Both the position numbers and the translations under genes were made by a program. Below, in pieces: positions 24,490 through 33,205 of a stretch of DNA of 64,000 bases; position 1 is the first letter of the stretch; each line of letters starts with the position of its first letter. The notes beneath the pieces were generated by a model, which saw only the letters and a list, made by a program, of their open reading frames with translations, was not told the DNA's origin and did no database searches. Origin of the DNA: Actinomycetospora corticicola (GTDB lineage: Bacteria > Actinomycetota > Actinomycetes > Mycobacteriales > Pseudonocardiaceae); assembly GCF_013409505.1 (NCBI RefSeq), contig NZ_JACCBN010000001.1, forward strand, positions 620,001 to 684,000. The letters are read 5' to 3'.

Positions 24490-25344
24490 ATGGGGACGAT
24501 TGCGATAGACGATGTCGAACGCGGCGACATCCTGCTGGTGACGAAGAATCCACACAGCGCGTTGGCGCAGATGATCGTGGATCTCGATCGCTCACCCGGT
24601 GGGTTCTCACACAGCGGTATCGCAGGGGGCAAGAACACGATCATCAGCGCGTTCCCCACGGGCATCGAGCCCGCGTGGCCCGTCGCGGTCACTGGGCTCA
24701 CCTACGAGCCCTTCTCCCACTTCTGGTCGAAGGGCCAGGAGATCTATCGGCTCGTCCCGCCGCCAGGAGTCGACCGGGACGCAGCCCTGACGCGACTCGA
24801 CAGTTATCCGGAGAGCCGCAAGACCCGTTTCGGTGTGGCGTCGATCGTCCTGGTGGCGGCTGCCCTCCACGCGATGCGGGACGAGTACAAGATCGGTGAG
24901 GCCGGCGCCGATGCGGTGGTACGCAGCGCGATTCGCGCCGGCCAGGTCTGGTCCTCCGACGACGAGTTCTTCTGTGCGGAGTTCTCGGCCGTCATCTACG
25001 ACCTCGACTCCCGACCCTTCACCGTTGCCGACCTGCGTCCGCCCCTCGACATCGACGGCGAGGGCATCGTCACGGACATCGTCATCAAGATCGGTCTCGA
25101 GCTGCTCCTCGCCGAGCGCACGCCCGAGCAGAAGGAGACGCTCCGTCACTTCGTGGCGACCGTGCGCGAGAACGACCCGCGGTTCTTCGAGGACGGCATC
25201 GACGTTCTCGGGAAGGAGATCCTGTCTGTCGTCGGCCTGGCCAAAGCGGCCGACCTGCCCGACGACACTCCCGTCCCCTCAACACTGATCACTCCGAGGA
25301 TGCTCGAGGCCTGGGGTGAGGGGACTGAGTGGATTCGCCATTGA
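24490..25344 (+). CDS. Permuted NlpC/P60 (YiiX/YebB-like) papain-fold hydrolase
   Basis: 284 residues, no signal peptide. The N-terminus has VERGDILLVT and then GGFSHSGIAGG, where the His resembles the catalytic residue of circularly permuted papain-like enzymes. The Cys lies later in DDEFFCAEFSAVIYD. This His-before-Cys order is the hallmark of the permuted family, whose members act as peptidases, amidases or lipid acyl hydrolases. The tail after about residue 190 is helical and unrecognised. Divergent from the AfsR-like regulator. Confidence 0.68.
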   Translation: MGTIAIDDVERGDILLVTKNPHSALAQMIVDLDRSPGGFSHSGIAGGKNTIISAFPTGIEPAWPVAVTGLTYEPFSHFWSKGQEIYRLVPPPGVDRDAALTRLDSYPESRKTRFGVASIVLVAAALHAMRDEYKIGEAGADAVVRSAIRAGQVWSSDDEFFCAEFSAVIYDLDSRPFTVADLRPPLDIDGEGIVTDIVIKIGLELLLAERTPEQKETLRHFVATVRENDPRFFEDGIDVLGKEILSVVGLAKAADLPDDTPVPSTLITPRMLEAWGEGTEWIRH

Positions 25345-25907
25345 TATCCGACAGGTGGGAGGGCGCTGCCGCAACGGCGGCGACCGCGTCGGGAACGAGC
25401 AGCAGCACGCGGTCGCCGCGGTGACCGGCGGCCGCTCGTCCGCAAACGAAGTACTGAAGGCTCGAGGCGGCAGAGACCGGACACCGTCACTGCAACCGCG
25501 TCGGCGTGGTGCCGAAGTGAGGGCGCGGGGGACGGGCCGACCCCGCACGGAACCGCGGCCACCCGGCCCACCCGCACCGACCGCTCTGCAGTTCTGTCGT
25601 GTTCCACGAGAGACTTCGGATGGAGATCAGAACGCCTGCCCGCTTCGGCGTGGAGACGTCGAGATCATCTCGCTGTCGTTCATCAGCACACCCATGAATG
25701 GCGAGGAGCAGGTCCGACACATCGCGACGGCGAGCGGGTCTGCGAGCCGCTGACGTGCGCAGAGGGGCGCACTGGACGACGCACCGCGACCGGCCTGACA
25801 CAGCGCGAAGTGTCTGGCATTCAGCGTGGTGCTGGGGGACCATCAGCGTCGGGCGATCACCTTTTCGATCGTTTCCGGGTCGGTCGGGGTCGGATGATGG
25901 GGGAATC
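25345..25907. other. Intergenic region ahead of the first EPS locus
   Basis: 563 bp with no convincing gene on either strand. The right end must hold the promoter for the Wzz-like operon; I see no clear sigma-70 or ECF motif and no repeat. Confidence 0.45.
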
Positions 25908-27716
25908 GTGACCCTTGGAGAGTTTCTCCGAGTCGTTCTTCGACGGTGGCGGATCGGTGTCGCGGTCGCCGTACTCGGAATGATCGTCGTGGGGGCCATC
26001 GCGATCTTGATGCCGCCGTCCTACGAGGCGAAGGTCGACCTCTTCTTCACGACCTCGGATCCCACCGCGAACGCGTCCGAGCGGGTCGCCGGTTACGCGC
26101 CGTTGGTGACCAACGACGTCGTGACGACGTCCGTCGTCGGGCAGCTCGGACTCGACGAGAGCCCGGACCAGTTCGCGAAGCGCATCACGGTCACCACGCA
26201 GCCGAACTCGGCGGTCCTCACGGTCGGGGTGCAGCTCTCCGACCCCACGCAGACGGCGGCGGCCGCGAACGCCGTGGCCACCTCGTTCATCCAGCTCTTC
26301 GGACGGCTCAACCCCCCTCCAGCCCCGAACACCGCGCCCGCCGTGACGGCCACGGTCGTCCAGCCCGCCGGGGTGCCCGTCGAAGCGACGTGGCCGTCGG
26401 TGCTGACCCTCGTGATCGGCGCCGTCGTCGCGGTCGCGCTGGGGGTGGCGGCGGCCGCGCTGCGCGGCCGGGCCGATCCGAAGGTGCGGACGTCGGAGGA
26501 CGTGGTCGCCCTGACCGGCCGTCCCGTGCTCGGCGAGATCCCGTCCTCCGCCTCCGGGACGGAGTTCCGCCGGGTCCGCACGATGCTGCGCGCCGCCGCC
26601 GGTGACCGACCTCCCCGCCTGGTCGCGGTGTGCGGCGCGTCGACCGGGAGCGGCAGCGGGCTGGTCGGGGTGAACATCGCGGTGGCCCTGGCGCACGCCG
26701 GCTCCCGGGTGCTGCTCGTCGAGGCGGACCTCCAGCACCCGAGCATCTCCCACCACCTCGGACTCGACACGAGGACCGGACTCACCACGGTGCTGTCGGG
26801 TGCCAAGCCCCTGCGCGAGGCGGCGCGCCCCTGCACCGTCGCCGGGCTCTCGGTGCTCTCCGCCGGCATCGTCGATGCCGACTCCGGCGACCTGCTCGGC
26901 TCGCCCCGCGTCGCGGATCTGCTGGGGGCGGCGCGCACGGAGTACGACGTGGTCGTGCTCGACACGGCTCCGCTGCTCGGCGACCCGAGCGCCGCCGACC
27001 TGGCGTCGCGCACCGATGGAACCGTCCTCGTCGCGGGCCGCGGATCGACGCGGAAGGACGACCTTCAGGCTGCGGTGCGGCTGCTGGACCAGGTGGGGGC
27101 GCGGCTCCTCGGCACCGTGGTCAGGGCCCCGGGCCGGGCGGCGGCGGACGACGAGGGCCCCCAGGTCACGGCACGCACGCCTCAGGTCGGGCGCCCGACC
27201 CCGCCACCTCTCCGGATGGGCGCCCCGACGAACGGGCCCGTCCGCACGGGGCCCCCGAGCGGTGGACTCGTACGCACCGGGCCCCCGTCACACCCACCGA
27301 CCCGGCCCCCGGCGAAACCGCCCTCCCCGGGCAAGGCGGCCGCCGGGCCCCCGGCGGACCCCACGCCGACGCAGGCCGTGGTCCCGGTCCAGACCGCCAC
27401 CCGGGAGGAGGCCGGGGTCCCGTCGGACACCACGGCCGAGGTCTCGCCCCGTTCCCGGGGCTGGATCCCCCTGACGTCGGTTGCCGTCGCCGTCGCTGCC
27501 GCCGGCGTCGGCCGTGCTGCCGCCGGCACGTCGGCTACCGGTGTCGACGAACGCCCCGGCCCAGAGCCGACGAGCGGCACGGACGACGGCAACCACGACG
27601 ACGACGGCAGCGACACCGACGGCAGCGACAACGACGGGAAGCAGGAAGACGCCCCCGAGACGCCGAGGGGTGACGCCGCGGCCGCTGCCACCACCGAGAA
27701 GGGGTCGACGGCGTGA
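25908..27716 (+). CDS. Wzz/BY-kinase-like polysaccharide co-polymerase with a degenerate P-loop
   Basis: 602 residues. An N-terminal Wzz domain (LRVVLRRWRIGVAVAVLGMI as TM1, PPSYEAKVDLFFT) and TM2 (VLTLVIGAVVAVALGVAAAA) are followed by a CpsD-like kinase domain. Walker A', VLLVEADLQHPS, and the Walker B-like VVVLDTAPLLGDPSAAD are present. The P-loop, however, reads CGASTGSGSGLVGVN where GEGKST is expected, so the phosphate-binding lysine is absent. The tail is an unusual Pro/Gly-rich segment, a hydrophobic stretch and an acidic Asp-rich end without a tyrosine cluster. GTG start with GGGGGA before it; coupled to the polymerase by a GTGA overlap. It probably sets chain length without kinase activity. 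Confidence 0.82.
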   Translation: MTLGEFLRVVLRRWRIGVAVAVLGMIVVGAIAILMPPSYEAKVDLFFTTSDPTANASERVAGYAPLVTNDVVTTSVVGQLGLDESPDQFAKRITVTTQPNSAVLTVGVQLSDPTQTAAAANAVATSFIQLFGRLNPPPAPNTAPAVTATVVQPAGVPVEATWPSVLTLVIGAVVAVALGVAAAALRGRADPKVRTSEDVVALTGRPVLGEIPSSASGTEFRRVRTMLRAAAGDRPPRLVAVCGASTGSGSGLVGVNIAVALAHAGSRVLLVEADLQHPSISHHLGLDTRTGLTTVLSGAKPLREAARPCTVAGLSVLSAGIVDADSGDLLGSPRVADLLGAARTEYDVVVLDTAPLLGDPSAADLASRTDGTVLVAGRGSTRKDDLQAAVRLLDQVGARLLGTVVRAPGRAAADDEGPQVTARTPQVGRPTPPPLRMGAPTNGPVRTGPPSGGLVRTGPPSHPPTRPPAKPPSPGKAAAGPPADPTPTQAVVPVQTATREEAGVPSDTTAEVSPRSRGWIPLTSVAVAVAAAGVGRAAAGTSATGVDERPGPEPTSGTDDGNHDDDGSDTDGSDNDGKQEDAPETPRGDAAAAATTEKGSTA

Positions 27717-29008
27717 CCCTCCGGTCGCTCCCGTCCCCTCTCCTCGACCGCGGGGAGGGCAGGCCGGCCCCGGGGCGAGCGACGACGAGCCGGTGGGTGA
27801 TCGGGCTCTTCCTGCTCGACGTCCTGCTGCAGCGGCTGGCCGTCCCGGGGCTGCCGATCGCGCTGCTCCTGCCGGTCACTCTCGGGTGGGCCGTCCTCGC
27901 GCACCGGCGACGCGTCGTCGAGATCGACGCGACCCGGCTGATCTGGTGGGCGCTGGCGTGTGGCGCCACCGGGCTGATGCTCCTGCTCCAACCCCTCGTC
28001 GTCGCCGGACCGTTGATCAGCATCCCCTCGTGGGCGTTGGTGGTGGTGACGTCCCTGCCGTTCGCGCTCCGCGTGCGCGACCGGAGTGTTGCGACCTACA
28101 CCCGGATGCTGCGGGGCGCCGAGACGATCGGGTGCTGGCTCGCCGTGGGGTGCCTGGCGATGACCGGCACCCAGCTGCTCGGCGTGCCCTACCGCGACGT
28201 GCTCGCCGACGTGCTGCCGTCCACTCTGCTGCTGACCGACTTCAACAACACCTATCCCTACTCGTACGGGTCGACGCTGTTCCGCGCGAACGCCTGGATC
28301 GGGCTGGAGCCGTCGTTCACGTCGTTCCAGCTGGGCATCGCACTCCTGGCGAGTGTCCTGCTGCGGCGGTCGATCTGGCGGACCGTGCTCCTGGTCGCGG
28401 GGATCGCCTCGACGGCCGCGGGCTCGGGCATCCTGCTGGTCGCCGTCGGTGTGTTCGTGCTGGCCCTGTATCGGCGCCGCATGGTGCTGCGGCGGTACGT
28501 CGCGCCGGTGGTGGTCCTCGTCGGGGCCGTCCTCGCGACGTCCTTCGGGCAGTCCCTCCTCGGACGGTCCACCGAGTTCTCGGACCCGAACTCCTCCACC
28601 TCGCTGCGCGCGATCCTTCCCTACGACGTGCTCTGGCCCCGGTGGGTGGCCCAGACCGGGGTGATGCTCGTCGGGGACGGCCCCGGGTCGTCCCAGGTGC
28701 TGGCGACGAGCACCGGGATCGGCGGCCTCCTCGTGCCCACGCCCGTCAAGATCTTCTTCGACTACGGGCTCCTCGGCGGCGCGGTCCTCGCGGCCTTCCT
28801 CCTCGCCTGCTACGTCCGGTCGCCCAGCGTGTCGATCGCGGTCGCCCTCCTCCTGTCGCTCTGGACCGTCCAGCCCGGACTCACGACGACGGCGCTGCTC
28901 CTCAACGCCGTCATCTTCGTCTCGCTGTGGGTCCCGCGGGTCGAGCCGCCGCTGGAGGCGCGGCCACCGACCCCGCGTGACGAGGCGCCAGCCGAGCAGG
29001 GCGCCTGA
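27713..29008 (+). CDS. O-antigen polymerase/ligase-like membrane protein (Wzy type)
   Basis: 431 residues with about 10-12 hydrophobic helices and a large polar loop around residues 280-350 (STEFSDPNSSTSLRAILPYD, VGDGPGSSQVL), the layout of Wzy/WaaL polymerases. Position between the Wzz-like protein and the flippase fits polymerisation of lipid-linked repeat units outside the membrane. Coupled at both ends by overlapping start and stop codons. Sequence alone does not separate polymerase from ligase. Confidence 0.75.
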   Translation: MTLRSLPSPLLDRGEGRPAPGRATTSRWVIGLFLLDVLLQRLAVPGLPIALLLPVTLGWAVLAHRRRVVEIDATRLIWWALACGATGLMLLLQPLVVAGPLISIPSWALVVVTSLPFALRVRDRSVATYTRMLRGAETIGCWLAVGCLAMTGTQLLGVPYRDVLADVLPSTLLLTDFNNTYPYSYGSTLFRANAWIGLEPSFTSFQLGIALLASVLLRRSIWRTVLLVAGIASTAAGSGILLVAVGVFVLALYRRRMVLRRYVAPVVVLVGAVLATSFGQSLLGRSTEFSDPNSSTSLRAILPYDVLWPRWVAQTGVMLVGDGPGSSQVLATSTGIGGLLVPTPVKIFFDYGLLGGAVLAAFLLACYVRSPSVSIAVALLLSLWTVQPGLTTTALLLNAVIFVSLWVPRVEPPLEARPPTPRDEAPAEQGA

Positions 29009-31506
29009 TGGCCGCCCTCCGTCTCCGGAGGCCCTCGGGGCCGTCCCGGGCCCTCGTCGGACGCGCCTTCTGGAACCTCGTCGACCAGGCCATCTCCTCG
29101 GTGACGAACGCGGCGCTGTCGGTCGTGGTCGCGCGCTCGGTGGGCGAGCTCGACTTCGGTGGGTTCGCGGTCGCGTTCACCGTCTTCAGCGTCGTCGTCG
29201 GGCTGAGCCGGAACATGACGACCTCACCGATGCTGATCCGCTTCAGTGGCGCGGGCCGCGACGAGTTCGACACCGCGGCGGGCGGGGCGCTGGGGTCGGC
29301 GCTGTGCTTCGGGTTCGCCGCCGGGACCGGGTCCCTGGCGGTGGGTCTCCTGCTGGGCGGCGTGGTGGGGCCCTCGCTGGTGGCCCTGGGGGTGGTCCTC
29401 CCGGGACTGCTCGTGCAGGACGCGTGGCGCCAGGTGTTCTTCGCGGAGGGCCGGGCCGCAGCGGCCACGCTCAACGACTCGGTCTGGGCGGTCCTGCAGG
29501 TCGGCGCGGTCGCCCTCCTGCTCCTCGGCGAGCAGGTGGACACGGCGCCGCCCCTGGTGCTCGCCTGGGGTGGCGCCGCGCTCGGGGCGGCGGTACTGGG
29601 GAGGTGGCAGAGCCGCGCCCGGCCCCGCCCGTCGGCTGCCCGACGGTGGCTGCACGACCACCGCGACCTGGTCCGGTTGATGATCGCCGAGTTCGGCACG
29701 CAGCAGGGTGCGATGCAGGGCGCCATGCTGGTGATCACCGCGGTCACCTCGCTGCAGGTGATCGCTGTGCTCCGCGGCAGCCAGGTGCTGCTCGGCGTGA
29801 TGAACCTGCTGTTCACCGCCACCGTCAGCTTCGTGACCCCGGAGTTCGCCCGACGTCGGCACCGGCTCTCCGTGCGGCAGTGGACGTTGGGTGCGATCGG
29901 CGTGTTCGTCGTGGTCGGTGGTGCGTCCGCGGTGTGGGGGCTGCTGTTCCTCGTGCTGCCTGACTCCGTGGGTCGCAGTCTGCTCGGGGACACGTGGGAC
30001 GGGGTGGCTGCGGTTCTCGGTGTCGCGGTCGTCCAGCAGGTCGTCCAGAACATCGGCTCCGGCCCCGCGATGATGCTCCGCGCGATGGACCGCGTGCCGG
30101 TCACGTTCCGGCTCAACGCGATCCAGTCCCCGCTGGCCTTCGTCCTCGGGGTGAGCGGCGCCGTCGTGGACGGCGCCCGCGGTGCGCTCGTCGGCTTCGC
30201 GCTCGCCTACGCCGTGGTCTCGCCGTTCTGGTGGCTCCGGCTGAACCGGGAGGCACGCCGGCTCGCCGACGGCGGGGCACCCGAGGCCGCCGACGTGCCC
30301 GCGGCACTCGACGCTCCGACCGTCCTCGTCCCCGTGCCCCGCAGGACCACCGCCGTCGGTCGGCTGGTCTACGTCGTCTACAACGTCAACGACCCCGCAG
30401 TGCACCGGCGGGTCCGCATGCTGCGGCGCGGCGGCGTGAACGACCTCGTCGTCGTCGGCTTCCGCCGCAGCAGCGAGCCGGTGACCGAGATCGCCGGTGC
30501 CCCCGTCGTCGACCTGGGCCGCAACGCGGACGGGAACCTGCGGCGGCGGGCGGTCGACCTGGTGACGACGCGGCTGCGGCAGGGGAGGTGGGCGCGTACG
30601 GTCGGGCCCGCCTCGGTGGTCCTGGCCCGCAGCTTCGAGGCGCTCGTCCTCGCCGATGGTTTCCGCGCGCGCCATGCCCCGGGGGGTCGGCTCATCTACG
30701 AGGCCCTCGACGTGCACCGGGCGCAGATCGGGAGCTCGCTCTCGGCCCGCGCGCTGCGGGGCGTGGAGGCGCGCCTCCTGGCCCGCACCCAGCTCCTCGT
30801 CACCAGCTCACCCGCGTACGTCTCCGAGTACTTCTCCACGCTCGGCCGTCCGCTGCCGCCCGTGGTGGTCCAGGAGAACAAGGTCCTGGCCGCGGAGCTC
30901 GATCCCGGCCTCCTCGCGCGCCTGCACGCCGACCGGAACGCCTTCCGGCTGTGGGACGGACCGCCCTGGCGGATCGGCTGGTTCAGTCAGATGCGGTGCG
31001 CCCGCAGCCTCGAGCTGCTCGCCGGGGTGTGCCGCGCCTTCCCGGGGCACGTCGAGGTGGTGCTGCGCGGGCAACCGATCCCCGAACTGGTCGACCGGCT
31101 GCACGCCACCGTCGCGGCGACCCCCGGCATGGTGTTCCTCGGTCCGTACGACCGGGCGACCGACCTGGCCGCGATCTACGCGGACGTGCACTTCTGCTGG
31201 GGGCTCGACCTCTACAACAGCGGGACGAACTCGGACTGGGCGCTCGCGACGCGTCTCTACGAGGCGGGCACCTTCGGATGCGTCCCGCTCGGGCAGGCCG
31301 GGGTGGCGACGGGGGACTGGCTCGCGACGCGCGGCGTGGGGGTGCTCCTCGAGGAGCCGTTCGAGGAATCGCTGCACGCCTGGGCTTCCGGACTGACCCG
31401 GGAGTCCCACGCGGCGGCGCGTGCAGCGATGGCCCGCCTGCCGCTGCGGGCCTTCGTGGACACCGACGACGAGTCCCTCGGGTTCGTCCGGAGGCTCTAC
31501 GGCTGA
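29008..31506 (+). CDS. Flippase (Wzx/MATE-like) fused to a glycosyltransferase
   Basis: 832 residues. The first about 430 form a polysaccharide flippase with about 12-14 membrane segments (FWNLVDQAISSVTNAALSVV, GGFAVAFTVFSVVVGLSRNM). After a short linker, residues from about 450 form a soluble GT-B-like glycosyltransferase (RLVYVVYNVNDPAVHRRVRM, IGWFSQMRCARSLELL, then YEAGTFGCVPLGQAGVATGD near the C-terminus). Flippases and glycosyltransferases are normally separate proteins. The frame is continuous with no internal stop, so the fusion looks genuine. Topology would keep the transferase domain cytoplasmic, loading sugar where the flippase takes its substrate. Confidence 0.82.
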   Translation: MAALRLRRPSGPSRALVGRAFWNLVDQAISSVTNAALSVVVARSVGELDFGGFAVAFTVFSVVVGLSRNMTTSPMLIRFSGAGRDEFDTAAGGALGSALCFGFAAGTGSLAVGLLLGGVVGPSLVALGVVLPGLLVQDAWRQVFFAEGRAAAATLNDSVWAVLQVGAVALLLLGEQVDTAPPLVLAWGGAALGAAVLGRWQSRARPRPSAARRWLHDHRDLVRLMIAEFGTQQGAMQGAMLVITAVTSLQVIAVLRGSQVLLGVMNLLFTATVSFVTPEFARRRHRLSVRQWTLGAIGVFVVVGGASAVWGLLFLVLPDSVGRSLLGDTWDGVAAVLGVAVVQQVVQNIGSGPAMMLRAMDRVPVTFRLNAIQSPLAFVLGVSGAVVDGARGALVGFALAYAVVSPFWWLRLNREARRLADGGAPEAADVPAALDAPTVLVPVPRRTTAVGRLVYVVYNVNDPAVHRRVRMLRRGGVNDLVVVGFRRSSEPVTEIAGAPVVDLGRNADGNLRRRAVDLVTTRLRQGRWARTVGPASVVLARSFEALVLADGFRARHAPGGRLIYEALDVHRAQIGSSLSARALRGVEARLLARTQLLVTSSPAYVSEYFSTLGRPLPPVVVQENKVLAAELDPGLLARLHADRNAFRLWDGPPWRIGWFSQMRCARSLELLAGVCRAFPGHVEVVLRGQPIPELVDRLHATVAATPGMVFLGPYDRATDLAAIYADVHFCWGLDLYNSGTNSDWALATRLYEAGTFGCVPLGQAGVATGDWLATRGVGVLLEEPFEESLHAWASGLTRESHAAARAAMARLPLRAFVDTDDESLGFVRRLYG

Positions 31507-31510
31507 CTCC

Positions 31511-33154
31511 TCAGGCGGTCGTCCGGCCCTGCGCGAGCGCGGGCAGCGGTGTCCGTCCCGCGATCAGGTCGGCCGCCTTCTCGGCGATCATCAGCGTCGG
31601 GGCGTAGGTGTTCGCGGTGGTGATGCTCGGCATCACCGAGGCGTCCACGACCCGGAGCCCGTCCATGCCGTGCACCCTTAAGGACGCGGGGTCCACGACG
31701 GTGGAGTCGTCAGCGCCCATGCGACAGGTGCCCACCGAGTGCTCTCCGGAGCACGCGGCGCGGCGCACCCACTCGAGCACCTCGGCCTCGGACTTCACGC
31801 CCGGGCCGGGCACCGACTCGCCCGCGTCGTAGGGGCTGAACGCGTCCTGCGCGAAGAGCTCCCGGACGACCTCGAGCGCACGCGGCCACCACGCGCGTTC
31901 GGCCTCGCTCTGCAGGTAGCCGTACTGCACTCGCGGCGGGTCCCCCGGATCGCTCGACCGCAGGGTGACCGACCCGCGGAACCCGCACCACGTCGCCATC
32001 ATGTGCACCTGGTAGCCGTGGTCGTCGGCGTGCGAGTTCGGGTCGATGTTCAGGGCCAGCGGCGCGAAGTCGATCAGTACGTCGGGGCGCGTGAGCGCGG
32101 GGTCGGTGCGGACGAACCCGCCCGCCTCCACCTGGGTGGACGAGACCGCACCGGTGCCGAACGCGAGCCACTGCATGGCGTACAGCGGCCACCGGTACTT
32201 GTCCCGCATGGTCTTCATCGACACCGGCTGGGAGCAGCGGTGCTGAACGAAGAGCCCCATGTGGTCCTGGAGGCCGCGACCGACGCCGGGCAGGGAGTGC
32301 ACGGGCTCGATGCCGACCTCACGCAGCTCGGCCGAGTCCCCGATCCCGGACAGCTGGAGGATCTGCGGCGTCCGGAGCGCTCCGGCCGCGAGGATGACCT
32401 CGCCCGCCCGGACGTCGTAGGCGGCTCCGTCGTCGGGGCGGACCCGGACTCCGGTGGCGCGGTTGCCCTCTACCAGCACCGCGTCGACCGGTGACCCGGT
32501 GCGCACCTCCAGGTTCGGGCGGCGGCGTACCGGCGCCAGATAGGCCTTGGCGGCCGAGACCCGGCGACCGCGCCGTGTCGTCCGTTCGAAGGGCCCGAAG
32601 CCCTCGGGCGCGCTGTTGAGATCGCGGACCTGCTGGTACCCCGCCTGCCGGGCCGCCGCGAGGAAGGCGTCGAACAGCGGCCCCTTCGCGGGCCCACGCT
32701 GCAGGTCCAACGGACCCGTGCGGCCGCGGCCGGGATCGGCGGCAGGGTCGTCGAGCTTCTCCAGGCGTCGGAAGTACGGCTGACAGTGCGCCCAGTCCCA
32801 GGTCGACGAGCCCGACTCCTCGGCCCACAGGTCGAAGTCCGTGGGGTGACCGCGGGTGTAGACGGCTCCGTTGATGCTGCTGGAACCACCGACGACCCGT
32901 CCCGCGGGGTGGTCGATGACCCGGTCGTCGAGTCCGCTCTCCGGCTCACCGACCATCCGCCAGTCGTGGCTCCGGCTGCCGACGACGTAGGTCATCGCCG
33001 CCGGCGACTCCACGAGGAGGTCCCACCAATGATCCCGTCGTCCGGCCTCGAGCATCAGGACGGTGACGTCCGGATCGGCGCTCAGGCGGTTGGCCAGCAC
33101 GCAGCCGGCGGAGCCGCCGCCGACGATCACGAAGTCGAAGCGCGATACGACCAT
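31511..33154 (-). CDS. GMC-family FAD-dependent oxidoreductase
   Basis: 547 residues. FAD-binding DFVIVGGGSAGCVLANRLS at the N-terminus, GMC signature 1 as VVGGSSSINGAVYTRG, signature 2 as GALRTPQILQLSGIG, the active-site His in EHSVGTCRMG and the C-terminal NTYAPTLMIAEKAADL. Family members oxidise alcohols such as choline or sugars. The ATG at 33154 with GAAAGGAC upstream is preferred; a GTG 11 codons earlier is possible. It converges with the flippase-transferase gene, with 4 bp between stops. The substrate is unknown; a role in modifying a polysaccharide precursor is speculative. Confidence 0.88.
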   Translation of the reverse strand: MVVSRFDFVIVGGGSAGCVLANRLSADPDVTVLMLEAGRRDHWWDLLVESPAAMTYVVGSRSHDWRMVGEPESGLDDRVIDHPAGRVVGGSSSINGAVYTRGHPTDFDLWAEESGSSTWDWAHCQPYFRRLEKLDDPAADPGRGRTGPLDLQRGPAKGPLFDAFLAAARQAGYQQVRDLNSAPEGFGPFERTTRRGRRVSAAKAYLAPVRRRPNLEVRTGSPVDAVLVEGNRATGVRVRPDDGAAYDVRAGEVILAAGALRTPQILQLSGIGDSAELREVGIEPVHSLPGVGRGLQDHMGLFVQHRCSQPVSMKTMRDKYRWPLYAMQWLAFGTGAVSSTQVEAGGFVRTDPALTRPDVLIDFAPLALNIDPNSHADDHGYQVHMMATWCGFRGSVTLRSSDPGDPPRVQYGYLQSEAERAWWPRALEVVRELFAQDAFSPYDAGESVPGPGVKSEAEVLEWVRRAACSGEHSVGTCRMGADDSTVVDPASLRVHGMDGLRVVDASVMPSITTANTYAPTLMIAEKAADLIAGRTPLPALAQGRTTA

Positions 33155-33205
33155 GTCGGACCGTGTCCTTTCCGGCACGTGGCCCACCCCGCGGAGGGCC
33201 GGTGC

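Noticed and set aside
25345-25907. Several 90-170-residue frames between the hydrolase and the Wzz-like gene
   Set aside because: They overlap on both strands, lack ribosome sites and family features, and their composition is not coding-like.
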